From Chloroflexota bacterium (GTDB taxonomy: Bacteria; Chloroflexota; Anaerolineae; Promineifilales; Promineifilaceae), in assembly GCA_020629055.1 (NCBI GenBank), contig JAHDEB010000004.1, positions 1-64,000 of the forward strand: a stretch of DNA of 64,000 nt, read 5' to 3'. Numbering within the stretch: position 1 is the first letter of the stretch; the number at the start of each line of letters is the position of its first letter. A program made the position numbers and the translations under genes. Of the stretch, positions 21,683 through 30,328 are shown one piece after another. The notes beneath the pieces are model-generated. The model saw nothing but the letters and a program-made list of their open reading frames with translations, ran no database searches and was not told the origin of the DNA.

Positions 21683-24613
21683 ATGGCTAAACACACCTCC
21701 CTGCCAGATTTTTTTAGCGAACTGCGCCAAACAGTCGGTGGCGACATTCGCACAGATGAGACGAGTCGAACCCTATACAGCACCGATGCCAGTTTGTATC
21801 AAGTGATGCCCTTAGGCGTCTGTTTTCCGCGCAACACGGCCGAAGTTCAAGCGATTGTCACCGTAGCTGACAAATACGAGATCCCCCTGCTACCCAGGGC
21901 GGGTGGCACCGGTTTAGCTGGGCAAACGGTAAATGAAGCGTTGGTTATCGACTTTTCACATCACATGAATCGGCTGCTGGAAGTTAACGTCGAAGAAAAG
22001 TGGGCAAGGGTAGAGCCAGGACTTGTCTTTGCCAGCATGAATGACCAGTTATGTCAGCACGGGCTTATGTTTGGCCCCGACCCTGCCAGCGGAAATCGGG
22101 CGGGATTGGGCGGCATTGTGGGGAACAATGCGACCGGCAGCCATTCGGTTTTATATGGGATGGCGGCCGATCATGTCATGGCGGTCGACGCGGTGTTGGC
22201 CGACCACACCATTGTCAATTTTTCTACAACTCTGGAAGCTGATCTACAAGCCCGTGCAGCGCGACCAGGGATCGAAGGGGCCGCCTACCGGAAGCTGAAC
22301 GACATCGCCCAAAATCATGCGGCCGTCGTGCAGAACGGCACACCCAAGCATTGGCGACGCTGTGGGGGTTACAATTTGTTTCGTTTTGTGGATGGGGTGG
22401 CTGAAAGCCCGTATGCACGCCGAGACATCGGGCAATTTAATTTAGCCCAGCTGATGACCGGATCTGAAGGGACATTAGGGATTATGACCGGGTTCAAACT
22501 CAACTTGGTCCCTACACCTAAAATGACCGCGCTTGCCATCATCCATTTTGATGATGCCTATACCTGTTTAGATGCAACCCAAGTGGTTTTGGAAACAAAT
22601 CCTTCAGCGGCCGAACTGCTCGACAATTTGACGATGGGGCTGTGCCGTACACAACCGGTCTTTGAAAAATATTTAGACAGCTTTGTCATCGGACATCCCA
22701 ACTCGATTTTGGTCACAGAATATTACGGGGAAAGCTTAAGCGAACTAAAAGACAAGATCGACAAACTAGAGGCGCATCTAAAAAAAGCGGGGGTAAATTT
22801 CAGCGCCATCGTGCCCCTGATGACCCCGGCCGAGCAAGCACCGGTATGGAAAGTGCGCAAAGCCGGTTTGGGGCTTTTGCTAAGCCGTCGGGGTGATTTT
22901 AAAGCGGTCGCATTTGTTGAAGACACCGCCGTTCCGGTTGAACATTTGGCCGACCATATCACCCGCTTGGTCGATTTTTGCCACAGTCTAGACGTTGAGG
23001 TCGCTTATTATGCCCATGCCAGCGGTGGCTGTTTGCACGTACGGCCGATGGTGAACACCAAATCCCAAGACGATTTAGACAAAATGGAAAAAATCAGCCT
23101 GTTTACTTTAAAGTTGATGCACGAGTATGGCGGCTCATTTTCGAGCGAACATGGGGACGGCCGGGCACGTAGTTGGTTAAACGAAGCGTTTTTCGGCCCC
23201 GAGCTGTTCAATCTGTTTAAAGAGGTTAAACAGACGTTTGACCCGAAGAACCTGATGAACCCGGGCAATATTACAGACGGCCAGCCGATGGCTGAAAATA
23301 TGCGCTTTGGGGCCAACTATTCGAATGTAACCCTGCACGAAAATCTCGACTTTTCAGTTGATCAAGGGTTCCATCGAGCGGTCGAAATGTGCAACGGTGC
23401 CGGTGTGTGCCGCAAACATTCTGGCACGATGTGCCCGCCTTACATGGCGACAGGGGAAGAGGAGCATAGCACCCGCGGCCGGGCGAATATGCTGCGCGCG
23501 GCACTAACGGGCAAAATTCCGGCCGAACGTTTAACTGGGGAACGGATGTATGAAACGATGGATTTGTGCGTCAGTTGCAAAGCGTGCAAAACCGAGTGCC
23601 CGTCGGCCGTAGACATGGCGAAAATCAAAATGGAGTTTTTGGACAACTACTACAAAGCGAACGGCACCCCGACCCGGGCAAAACTGTTTGGCAATATCCA
23701 TAAGATCAATCGGGCATTTAGCGGCACCTTGGCCCCGGTGGCTAATTTTGTGGGAGGACTAGGAGTTACAAAACGACTCAACTCTCGATTTTTGGGCATC
23801 GGTGCAGATCGGCAGTTGCCATCTTTTGCCAAAACGCCGTTTACCCAGTGGTTTAGCACTAGGGAAAGCAAAAAAGCGGCTCAAGCGAAGGGGCAAGTGG
23901 TTTTGTTCCACGATACGTTTAACACCTACAACGACCCGCATATTGCGATTGCGGCGACGCAGGTTTTAGAAGCGGCCGGTTTTGAGGTGATTTTGCCCGG
24001 TCATAACTGCTGTGGGCGGCCGATGTTGTCAAAAGGTTTGATCGATGGGGCGCGTGAGTTGGCAAGAGAGACGATTGAAAAGCTGTATCCTTATGCTGCA
24101 AAAGGGGTTCCGATTGTCGGATTAGAACCGTCGTGCCTGCTCAGTTTCCGAGACGACTACCATTATTTATTGTCCGATGACGAGCGGGTGCGAACAGTGT
24201 CTGATCAGGCTTTTTTATTTGAGGAGTTTATTGCGCAGTTGGCCGAGAATGATGAATTAGGGCTTGATTTTGACCCATCCCTACAAGGAAAAGAGCTGCT
24301 GCTACACGGCCACTGTCACCAAAAAGCGTTAGCCGGAACCGATACGGCCAAGGCGATTTTGGCACTCCCTGGCTATATCGTGACTGAAGTTGATTCTGGT
24401 TGTTGTGGGATGGCGGGGTCTTTTGGATACGAGGCTGAGCACGTTGAAATTTCGCTCAAGATGGGTGAACGGGCGCTATTCCCGGCCGTGCGCGCCACAT
24501 CTGAGCAAACGGTTTTAGCCGCGGCGGGCACCAGCTGCCGTGACCAAATTCGGGATGGAACGGGGCGAAGGGCACAACACCCGGCCGAAATTTTGCGGGA
24601 TGCTTTGATTTAG
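21683..24613 (+). CDS. FAD-linked oxidase / 4Fe-4S / CCG-domain fusion (YdiJ-type D-2-hydroxyacid dehydrogenase-like)
   Basis: PLLPRAGGTGLAGQTVNEALVIDFS (FAD-binding PCMH), CVSCKACKTECPSAVDMAK (4Fe-4S), HNCCGRPMLSKG and DSGCCGMAGSFGYE (CCG domains). Confidence 0.9.
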   Translation: MAKHTSLPDFFSELRQTVGGDIRTDETSRTLYSTDASLYQVMPLGVCFPRNTAEVQAIVTVADKYEIPLLPRAGGTGLAGQTVNEALVIDFSHHMNRLLEVNVEEKWARVEPGLVFASMNDQLCQHGLMFGPDPASGNRAGLGGIVGNNATGSHSVLYGMAADHVMAVDAVLADHTIVNFSTTLEADLQARAARPGIEGAAYRKLNDIAQNHAAVVQNGTPKHWRRCGGYNLFRFVDGVAESPYARRDIGQFNLAQLMTGSEGTLGIMTGFKLNLVPTPKMTALAIIHFDDAYTCLDATQVVLETNPSAAELLDNLTMGLCRTQPVFEKYLDSFVIGHPNSILVTEYYGESLSELKDKIDKLEAHLKKAGVNFSAIVPLMTPAEQAPVWKVRKAGLGLLLSRRGDFKAVAFVEDTAVPVEHLADHITRLVDFCHSLDVEVAYYAHASGGCLHVRPMVNTKSQDDLDKMEKISLFTLKLMHEYGGSFSSEHGDGRARSWLNEAFFGPELFNLFKEVKQTFDPKNLMNPGNITDGQPMAENMRFGANYSNVTLHENLDFSVDQGFHRAVEMCNGAGVCRKHSGTMCPPYMATGEEEHSTRGRANMLRAALTGKIPAERLTGERMYETMDLCVSCKACKTECPSAVDMAKIKMEFLDNYYKANGTPTRAKLFGNIHKINRAFSGTLAPVANFVGGLGVTKRLNSRFLGIGADRQLPSFAKTPFTQWFSTRESKKAAQAKGQVVLFHDTFNTYNDPHIAIAATQVLEAAGFEVILPGHNCCGRPMLSKGLIDGARELARETIEKLYPYAAKGVPIVGLEPSCLLSFRDDYHYLLSDDERVRTVSDQAFLFEEFIAQLAENDELGLDFDPSLQGKELLLHGHCHQKALAGTDTAKAILALPGYIVTEVDSGCCGMAGSFGYEAEHVEISLKMGERALFPAVRATSEQTVLAAAGTSCRDQIRDGTGRRAQHPAEILRDALI

Positions 24614-24743
24614 GGATTCGACTCTATTTCGAATCGTTGAATTAGGATGATTGCCGTGTTGGTGAAACCGTTTTTTATGCTTTTGTCGATTGTTTAGGAC
24701 ACAGATAGTGGTGAGCGCTGACTTTTTCAGTCCTTTATTATCG

Positions 24744-25547
24744 CTAAAGTTCAGAGCGAATCGCCCATAGGTCTGGCCACATCGGTAGTAGGGTTGACTC
24801 TAAATATTTCACCCCGGCCGATCCGCCGGTCCCCATTTTGGCCCCAATGGTTCGGGCCACCATCTTGACATGCCTATAGCGCCACTCTTGCAGCCCTTCA
24901 TCTAAATCAACCAAGCGCTCGCACAGGCGGCTAATCCACACGTCGTTACGATAAACATCAAGCAACACCTTCTGAACTTCGGGGGATGGTTGAATGGTGG
25001 CGGTAACGTCCCGCTCTAGCACTGAATTGGGTAGAGGATGGCCGTTTCGATGCAGATATCCTAGAAAATTATCCCACAACGAGGGGGCGTTAAAACGATC
25101 AAAGAGCTGTTCACGGCCGTGAAGTCCTTCGGGAAAATGGTCGATCATCGATTGCCGTTTATACCCCAGTGCAAATTCAATCTCGCGGAACTGAACCGAT
25201 TGAAATCCGCTAGAGTTGTCTAAAAACGAGCGGAACGAGTTAAATTGAAGCGGGGTCATCGTTTCAAGAATATCCACTTGTCCCACAATGGTTTTTAGAA
25301 TGGTCAGAATTCGGCCTATGGTGGCTAACGCGGGTGAAAGCTCATTGGCCTGCAATAGTTCATTGACGCGATCTATCTCGTGCAAAATCTGCTTAAACCA
25401 GAGCTCGTATACTTGATGAATGACGATAAAAAGCATTTCGTCATGTTCAAAGGTGCCGTCTGGCCCGGCCGATTTTGGCTCTTGTGCCGTTAAAATTTGA
25501 TCTACTTTTAAGTATGAAACGTAATTGAGTGATGAGTTTTTGTTCAT
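24744..25547 (-). CDS. kynA: Tryptophan 2,3-dioxygenase
   Basis: FEHDEMLFIVIHQVYELWFKQILHEIDRV, NSSGFQSVQFREIEFALGYK, GTGGSAGVKYLEST. Listed ORF extends to 25571; MNKNSSLNYVSYL start preferred. Confidence 0.95.
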   Translation of the reverse strand: MNKNSSLNYVSYLKVDQILTAQEPKSAGPDGTFEHDEMLFIVIHQVYELWFKQILHEIDRVNELLQANELSPALATIGRILTILKTIVGQVDILETMTPLQFNSFRSFLDNSSGFQSVQFREIEFALGYKRQSMIDHFPEGLHGREQLFDRFNAPSLWDNFLGYLHRNGHPLPNSVLERDVTATIQPSPEVQKVLLDVYRNDVWISRLCERLVDLDEGLQEWRYRHVKMVARTIGAKMGTGGSAGVKYLESTLLPMWPDLWAIRSEL

Positions 25548-25572
25548 AAGTTTGTGGTTGGGGCAAAACAAT

Positions 25573-25645
25573 GTAGGGGGTCGACGGGGTCGGAGCCATC
25601 TCTGATCTTCGGAGCCAATAATTTTCCGACCCCGTCGACCCCTAC
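25573..25645. repeat. Intergenic palindromic repeat family A, copy 1
   Basis: GTAGGGGGTCGACGGGGTCGGA ... TCCGACCCCGTCGACCCCTAC; same arm motif recurs at 56301-56373. Confidence 0.8.
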
Positions 25646-25652
25646 CCGAAGT

Positions 25653-26801
25653 CTACCGCTTCCCGATTAAATCCCGCGCAATGACGATGCGTTGCACATG
25701 GGATGAACCTTCATAAATTTGTAGTCCCTTAATGTCTCGATAAAGTCGTTCGACAGGATATTCGCTGCTGTAGCCACGGCCGCCGTGAATTAGCACCGCA
25801 TCGGCCGCCGCTTTACACGCCATCTCTGTGGCAAATAGTTTTGCGGTCGATGTGGCACGGGTCGTTGGAATCCCCTTCTGCTTCATATCGGCCGCCTTGT
25901 AGACCAACAGACGGGCCGCTTCAATGTCGCACGACATGTCGGCGATGTTGGCTTGGATCATCTGAAAATCACCAATCCGTTTGCCAAATTGCTCACGCGT
26001 ACGCACAAAATCAAGGCAGGCGTCGAGGCAAGCTTGGGCGATGCCTACCGCCCCAGCCGCGACCCCTAACCGGCCGTGATCGAGCGCGCTCATTCCCACT
26101 TTGAACCCTTCCCCCACATCGCCCAACATGTTTTCTTTGGGCACTCTCAAATTATCAAAGGTGATAAAAGCGTGATCTGAGGATCGATGGCCCAGTTCTT
26201 GTCCCCCCATCGGCACCGGATTAAAGCCGTCCCATGCGGTTTCAACGATAAAGCAGCAGATGCCACCGTGCCGTTTGCTGCGATCAACGGACGCAAAGAC
26301 GAGGGCGATGTCTGCGATGCCACCGTTGGTGATCCAATGTTTGGTGCCGTTAATCAGATAGGAATCGCCGTCATCGGTCGCCGTGGATTCCATGCTAGCA
26401 ACGTCAGAGCCGGCGTTCGGTTCGGTGAGACAATAGCAGCCGATTTTGTCACCGCTGGCCAATTGGGGCAGATATTTTTGTTTTTGAGCCTCGGTCCCCC
26501 AATCATTGATACACAGCGAGACTAAGCTGGCATGCACGGCCAAGAATCCCCGCACAGATGAGTCGGCCCGGCCGAGCTCTTCCGAGATGAGGGTGAAGCT
26601 CGGATAGTCCATGTCAGAGCCGCCATAATCGGCCGAAATTGTCGCGGCCAAGAAACCGAGATCACCCAGCCGTTTCACCAAATGCATCGGAAATTTGCCG
26701 CTTTCATCGGTTTCCCGCGCGATGGGTGCGACCTCTTCTTGGGCGAAGGTTCGTACCTTTTCCTGGACCGCCTGTTGTTGTGGGGTTAGTTCAAAGTTCA
26801 T
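25653..26801 (-). CDS. Acyl-CoA dehydrogenase
   Basis: CYCLTEPNAGSDVASMESTA, HWITNGGIADIALVFA, ILIHGGRGYSSEYPVERLYRDIKGLQIYEGSSHVQRIVIARDLIG; start MNFELTPQQQ preferred over ORF start at 26849. Confidence 0.95.
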   Translation of the reverse strand: MNFELTPQQQAVQEKVRTFAQEEVAPIARETDESGKFPMHLVKRLGDLGFLAATISADYGGSDMDYPSFTLISEELGRADSSVRGFLAVHASLVSLCINDWGTEAQKQKYLPQLASGDKIGCYCLTEPNAGSDVASMESTATDDGDSYLINGTKHWITNGGIADIALVFASVDRSKRHGGICCFIVETAWDGFNPVPMGGQELGHRSSDHAFITFDNLRVPKENMLGDVGEGFKVGMSALDHGRLGVAAGAVGIAQACLDACLDFVRTREQFGKRIGDFQMIQANIADMSCDIEAARLLVYKAADMKQKGIPTTRATSTAKLFATEMACKAAADAVLIHGGRGYSSEYPVERLYRDIKGLQIYEGSSHVQRIVIARDLIGKR

Positions 26802-26814
26802 GGGTTTAATTTTG

Positions 26815-26994
26815 CGGTAGGGGCTAGATACGCCCGAACCATCTACCAAATGAAATCAATTTTCAGGCGGATCTCGCCCGACGCCGTTTAAAAAATTGGT
26901 TTAAAACAAGAATAATTTTATGTCGTCGGGCAAGATCCCCTACGTTGATTGCGAGAGTATCGTTTGCAATTAAGCGGGTATCTAGCCTCTACCG
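26815..26994. repeat. Nested inverted-repeat intergenic element (MITE/REP-like)
   Basis: Outer arms CGGTAGGGGCTAGATACGCCCG / GCGGGTATCTAGCCTCTACCG; inner arms GGATCTCGCCCGACG / CGTCGGGCAAGATCC. Confidence 0.75.
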
Positions 26995-26997
26995 AAA

Positions 26998-27396
26998 TCA
27001 ATCCAAATAGGCGATGCCTTCGATTTCGACCAAATTATGGTCTTGATAAAAGCCGGTAATTTCAAACAGCGCTGTCACCGGATAATATTTGCCAAAATGC
27101 TTGCGATGCACCACAGAAAGCTCTTTCAAGTGGGCACGATAAAGCTTGGCATCGCTCACAAAAATGTTCATCTTGACGATGTTTTGCAGCGTGCCGCCCG
27201 CTTCGACACAAACGGCTTTTAGATTCTTGATGACCTGTTCGTATTGCCCAACAATGTCGCCATGGCAGACGATATTGCCTTCAGCGTCACCGGCATCTTG
27301 GCCAGCCAAAAATAGCGTTTTGCCACCTTCGCATAAAATTCCGTGGTTAAAACCACGTGGTGGGGCGAGTTCTGGGGGTGTGATTATTTTTTTCAT
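26998..27396 (-). CDS. RidA family (reactive imine deaminase-like) protein
   Basis: GFNHGILCEGGKTLFLAGQDAGDAEGNIVCHGDIVGQYEQVIKNLKAVCVEAGGTLQNIVKMNIFV. Confidence 0.9.
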   Translation of the reverse strand: MKKIITPPELAPPRGFNHGILCEGGKTLFLAGQDAGDAEGNIVCHGDIVGQYEQVIKNLKAVCVEAGGTLQNIVKMNIFVSDAKLYRAHLKELSVVHRKHFGKYYPVTALFEITGFYQDHNLVEIEGIAYLD

Positions 27397-27408
27397 ATGT
27401 TTTTATTC

Positions 27409-27509
27409 GATAGGGATAGAAGATAGGGAGCGGTGCTTATGCCAGATGAGGCGTTCAACGAAAAGCTTTTCGTCTCGAACTTCCCTATCTCTATCTCTTG
27501 TCTCTATCC
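27409..27509. repeat. Intergenic imperfect palindrome family B, copy 1
   Basis: GATAGGGATAGAAGATAGGGAG ... TTCCCTATCTCTATCTCTTGTCTCTATCC. Confidence 0.7.
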
Positions 27510-28297
27510 TAGCGCCCTGTCCATTTTGGTTTTGTCTTGTCTCTAAACGACTCAAAAAAGATGCGGTGATCTTCACCCATCATCAAGATCGTTTGGGCTT
27601 GTGCCTCTTGTTCGATGGCGCTGACCAAATCCATGTTCCACTCGTTGTTGATCATCCGTTTAGTCATGCCATAGGCCAGTGTCGGCCCTGTCGCTAATCG
27701 CGCAGCCCATTCTTGGGCTTTGGGCAACAGCTCTTCTGGTGGCAAGACGCGGTTGACCAGCCCCATGTGCAATGCATCGGCCGGATATATTTTGTCGCCA
27801 AACATCAAAATTTCAGTGGCGCGCCCTTGCCCAACGATGCGGGGCAGTAAAAACGCTGCTCCCATATCTGCCCCGGTCAGCCCCACTTTGGTAAACAAAA
27901 AGTGGATGCGGGCTTTTTCCGACATCAACCTAAAGTCAGAGGCGAGGGCGATGACGGCACCAGCCCCGGCCGTGGTGCCGTTGAGGGCTGAAATGATCGG
28001 CTTTTCGAGCAGGCGCATATTTTGCACCAGTGCGCCGGTCATCCTGCAAAATTCAAGATGGCCGCGTGTGTCTTTGGCCAGCATCTCTTCGATGATTTCG
28101 TATACGTCACCACCAGAACAGAATGCAGCCCCTTCGCCGGTAATCACCACAGATTTCACCGCGTCGTCATACTGCATCGACGCCATTAGGTCACGCAGTT
28201 GGGCGTAAATTTCAAAGGTCAGCGCGTTTAAAACGTCCGGCCGGTTTAGGGTGATTGTGGCTACCCCTTCTTCTACTACATAATTAAAGTCATACAT
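27509..28297 (-). CDS. Enoyl-CoA hydratase/isomerase family protein
   Basis: TITLNRPDVLNALT, GEGAAFCSGGDVYE, ISALNGTTAGAGAVIALASDFRLMSEKARI. Confidence 0.95.
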   Translation of the reverse strand: MYDFNYVVEEGVATITLNRPDVLNALTFEIYAQLRDLMASMQYDDAVKSVVITGEGAAFCSGGDVYEIIEEMLAKDTRGHLEFCRMTGALVQNMRLLEKPIISALNGTTAGAGAVIALASDFRLMSEKARIHFLFTKVGLTGADMGAAFLLPRIVGQGRATEILMFGDKIYPADALHMGLVNRVLPPEELLPKAQEWAARLATGPTLAYGMTKRMINNEWNMDLVSAIEQEAQAQTILMMGEDHRIFFESFRDKTKPKWTGR

Positions 28298-28307
28298 GGG
28301 TTACTTT

Positions 28308-28433
28308 TCCATTAATCATTGTTTGTTGTACGTTGCCCATTTTCCATTTCAACTTTGGGCTCTGCGACAGATGGTTTCCGAACAGGCTTTCTGGCCGGAA
28401 TGATCAATAAACAACGTGCAATGCTCAATGATC
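28308..28433. repeat. Intergenic imperfect palindrome family C, copy 1
   Basis: ATCATTGTTTGTTGTACGTTGCCCATTTTCC ... GGAATGATCAATAAACAACGTGCAATGCTCAATGAT; related arms at 62984-63136. Confidence 0.6.
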
Positions 28434-28450
28434 TATCGACTGACCTCCGG

Positions 28451-29227
28451 TCAGAACATCACCGCCCCACCATCTATATTGATCGATTGCCCGGTCATAC
28501 CGCGCCCAGCATCACTGGCCAAAAGCAAGGCGAGCGACGTGATCTCATCACATTCAACCAAACGCTTCAGCGGCGTGTCACCAGCTAACGCTTGCACCGC
28601 ATCTTCATGGCTCATGCCGGTGCGCTCAATAATATTTGCAATCGTTTGATCGGTCATGGGGGTGTCTACATAACCGGGGCAGATAGCATTTACGGTGATG
28701 TGTGGCGCAAATTCAATCGCTAACGAACGTGTTAGCCCCAAAACACCGTGCTTAGATGCGTTGTATGCCCCGATATATTTTCCACCCACTTTGCCCGCAA
28801 TCGATGCGATGTTGATGATCCGGCCGGATTTCTGGGCCAGCATAGGCTGTACGGCCGCTTTGGTGACGTAGTACACACCGGTTAAATTAACGGCGATTGT
28901 TTTGTGCCACAATTCATCTGGATGGGTTGCAAATTTATGACTACCCGAAATTCCAGCATTGTTGATTAAAACATCCAACCCACCAAGCGCTTCAAGCCCA
29001 TTGGCAACAAATGCATTAACCGACTCAACATCAGCCACATCTACAGTAAAAGCATGGGCTGTGCCACCATTTTGGTTGATGCCATCCGCCACGGCCGAAA
29101 TTTCACCCTCACTACGAGAGCCAAGAACCACGTGCGCCCCCGCTTTGGCAAAGCCTTCAGCCAAGTCTCGGCCGATGCCGCGCCCTGCCCCTGTTATCAT
29201 TACTTTTTTGTTTTTCAGATCAAACAT
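28451..29227 (-). CDS. Short-chain dehydrogenase/reductase (3-hydroxyacyl/3-hydroxybutyrate DH-like)
   Basis: KVMITGAGRGIGRDLAEGFAKAGAHVV, DVLINNAGISG, YNASKHGVLGLTRSLAIEFAPHITVNAICPGYVDTPMT. Confidence 0.94.
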   Translation of the reverse strand: MFDLKNKKVMITGAGRGIGRDLAEGFAKAGAHVVLGSRSEGEISAVADGINQNGGTAHAFTVDVADVESVNAFVANGLEALGGLDVLINNAGISGSHKFATHPDELWHKTIAVNLTGVYYVTKAAVQPMLAQKSGRIINIASIAGKVGGKYIGAYNASKHGVLGLTRSLAIEFAPHITVNAICPGYVDTPMTDQTIANIIERTGMSHEDAVQALAGDTPLKRLVECDEITSLALLLASDAGRGMTGQSINIDGGAVMF

Positions 29228-29360
29228 GATTCATTTATTGTACGGCCGTTAAATAAATGAGGCAAATCGAACGGCCTTTTTTCTCCTTTTTCAAAAATTC
29301 TGGATCTATTTTCTGCTCATGTAGCACGTAGGCGGCTAAAAATCATCTATGCAAAAAGGT

Positions 29361-30206
29361 TTATACGCTGCCCTTCATGACGATAAATCCGGCCGGTGTT
29401 TCTTCAAATCCAGCCCCTTTCAAAACGGCCATAGTCGACTCGGCCGAAACCGGGAATAGGCAGGCCAAACTTGAAGCACCACGTTTTTTGCCTTCAGATT
29501 TAGCGAAACGTAGGCAGGCGGCTTCGTCGCCACCAAATAGGCCGATATGCTGAGACACATCTGGCATAAAACGTGCCCCAAAGGCGATGACACTGTTGCT
29601 GGTTGGGTCTGCAAAAATCCGGCCGTGGTCGACCAAATAGCCGCATAATTCTGGCGTTAATCGATAAAACGTTCGGTTCATCACCATGAAGCCGTTCCAT
29701 TCTTGGCTGAGGGGCATCAGCAGATCTATCGCCTGAGAAACGTCGGTTACCGGCTTAAAATGATGATCATCTATCGGAACAGCTGATTCGAGCGAATAAT
29801 TTGCACCATAAAATGAGGCTTCAAGTGCAAAGCCGAAATGTTCGGCTAGGCCGCGACTGACTTTGTTTTTCATTCCGGTGTACATCCGTAGCGTATCTAC
29901 GTTCTGTTCCTTGGCGATTTCGAAAAAACGTTTGTAAAGCGCTTTGCCGATCCCGCGCCCCTGAAAATCAGAGTCAACGCGCAAGGTTTCGACCCAAGCG
30001 GACCCTTCAGGCATCACGGTGAATTTGGCGCAGGCAACGACCTGCCCATCTAATTCTGCAAGGCTAAATTCCCCGTTTGGATGGCTCATAAACTGATCAA
30101 ATACCTGTTCGACGTATCGCCAATGGGGCATTGATTTTCCTTCTACAGCGATCACGGCCGCGCGATCTTTTTCTTCAACGGGGCGAATGGTTAAATTAAG
30201 TGTCAT
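29361..30206 (-). CDS. GNAT family N-acetyltransferase
   Basis: LTIRPVEEKDRAAVIAVE, WVETLRVDSDFQGRGIGKALYKRFFEIAKEQNVDTLRMYTG. Confidence 0.88.
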   Translation of the reverse strand: MTLNLTIRPVEEKDRAAVIAVEGKSMPHWRYVEQVFDQFMSHPNGEFSLAELDGQVVACAKFTVMPEGSAWVETLRVDSDFQGRGIGKALYKRFFEIAKEQNVDTLRMYTGMKNKVSRGLAEHFGFALEASFYGANYSLESAVPIDDHHFKPVTDVSQAIDLLMPLSQEWNGFMVMNRTFYRLTPELCGYLVDHGRIFADPTSNSVIAFGARFMPDVSQHIGLFGGDEAACLRFAKSEGKKRGASSLACLFPVSAESTMAVLKGAGFEETPAGFIVMKGSV

Positions 30207-30268
30207 AGATCAACTTTATAAATGATTTTGAAAGATCAGATTAGACAACAGAGATCACAGAAAATCAA

Positions 30269-30302
30269 ACGGCCGTGTAGGGTATGAAACCTAACACGGC
30301 CG
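30269..30302 (-). terminator. Hairpin built from two CGGCCG motifs downstream of the large secreted gene
   Basis: CGGCCGTGTAGGgtatgaaACCTaACACGGCCG; T-rich tract on the minus strand after the stem (GTTTGATTTT). Confidence 0.5.
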
Positions 30303-30328
30303 CTAAAAATCAAACTACAAGAAAATGG

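Noticed and set aside
26187-28208. Plus-strand ORFs 26187..26525, 27146..27697 and 27720..28208
   Set aside because: Antisense to confident acyl-CoA dehydrogenase, RidA and enoyl-CoA hydratase genes.
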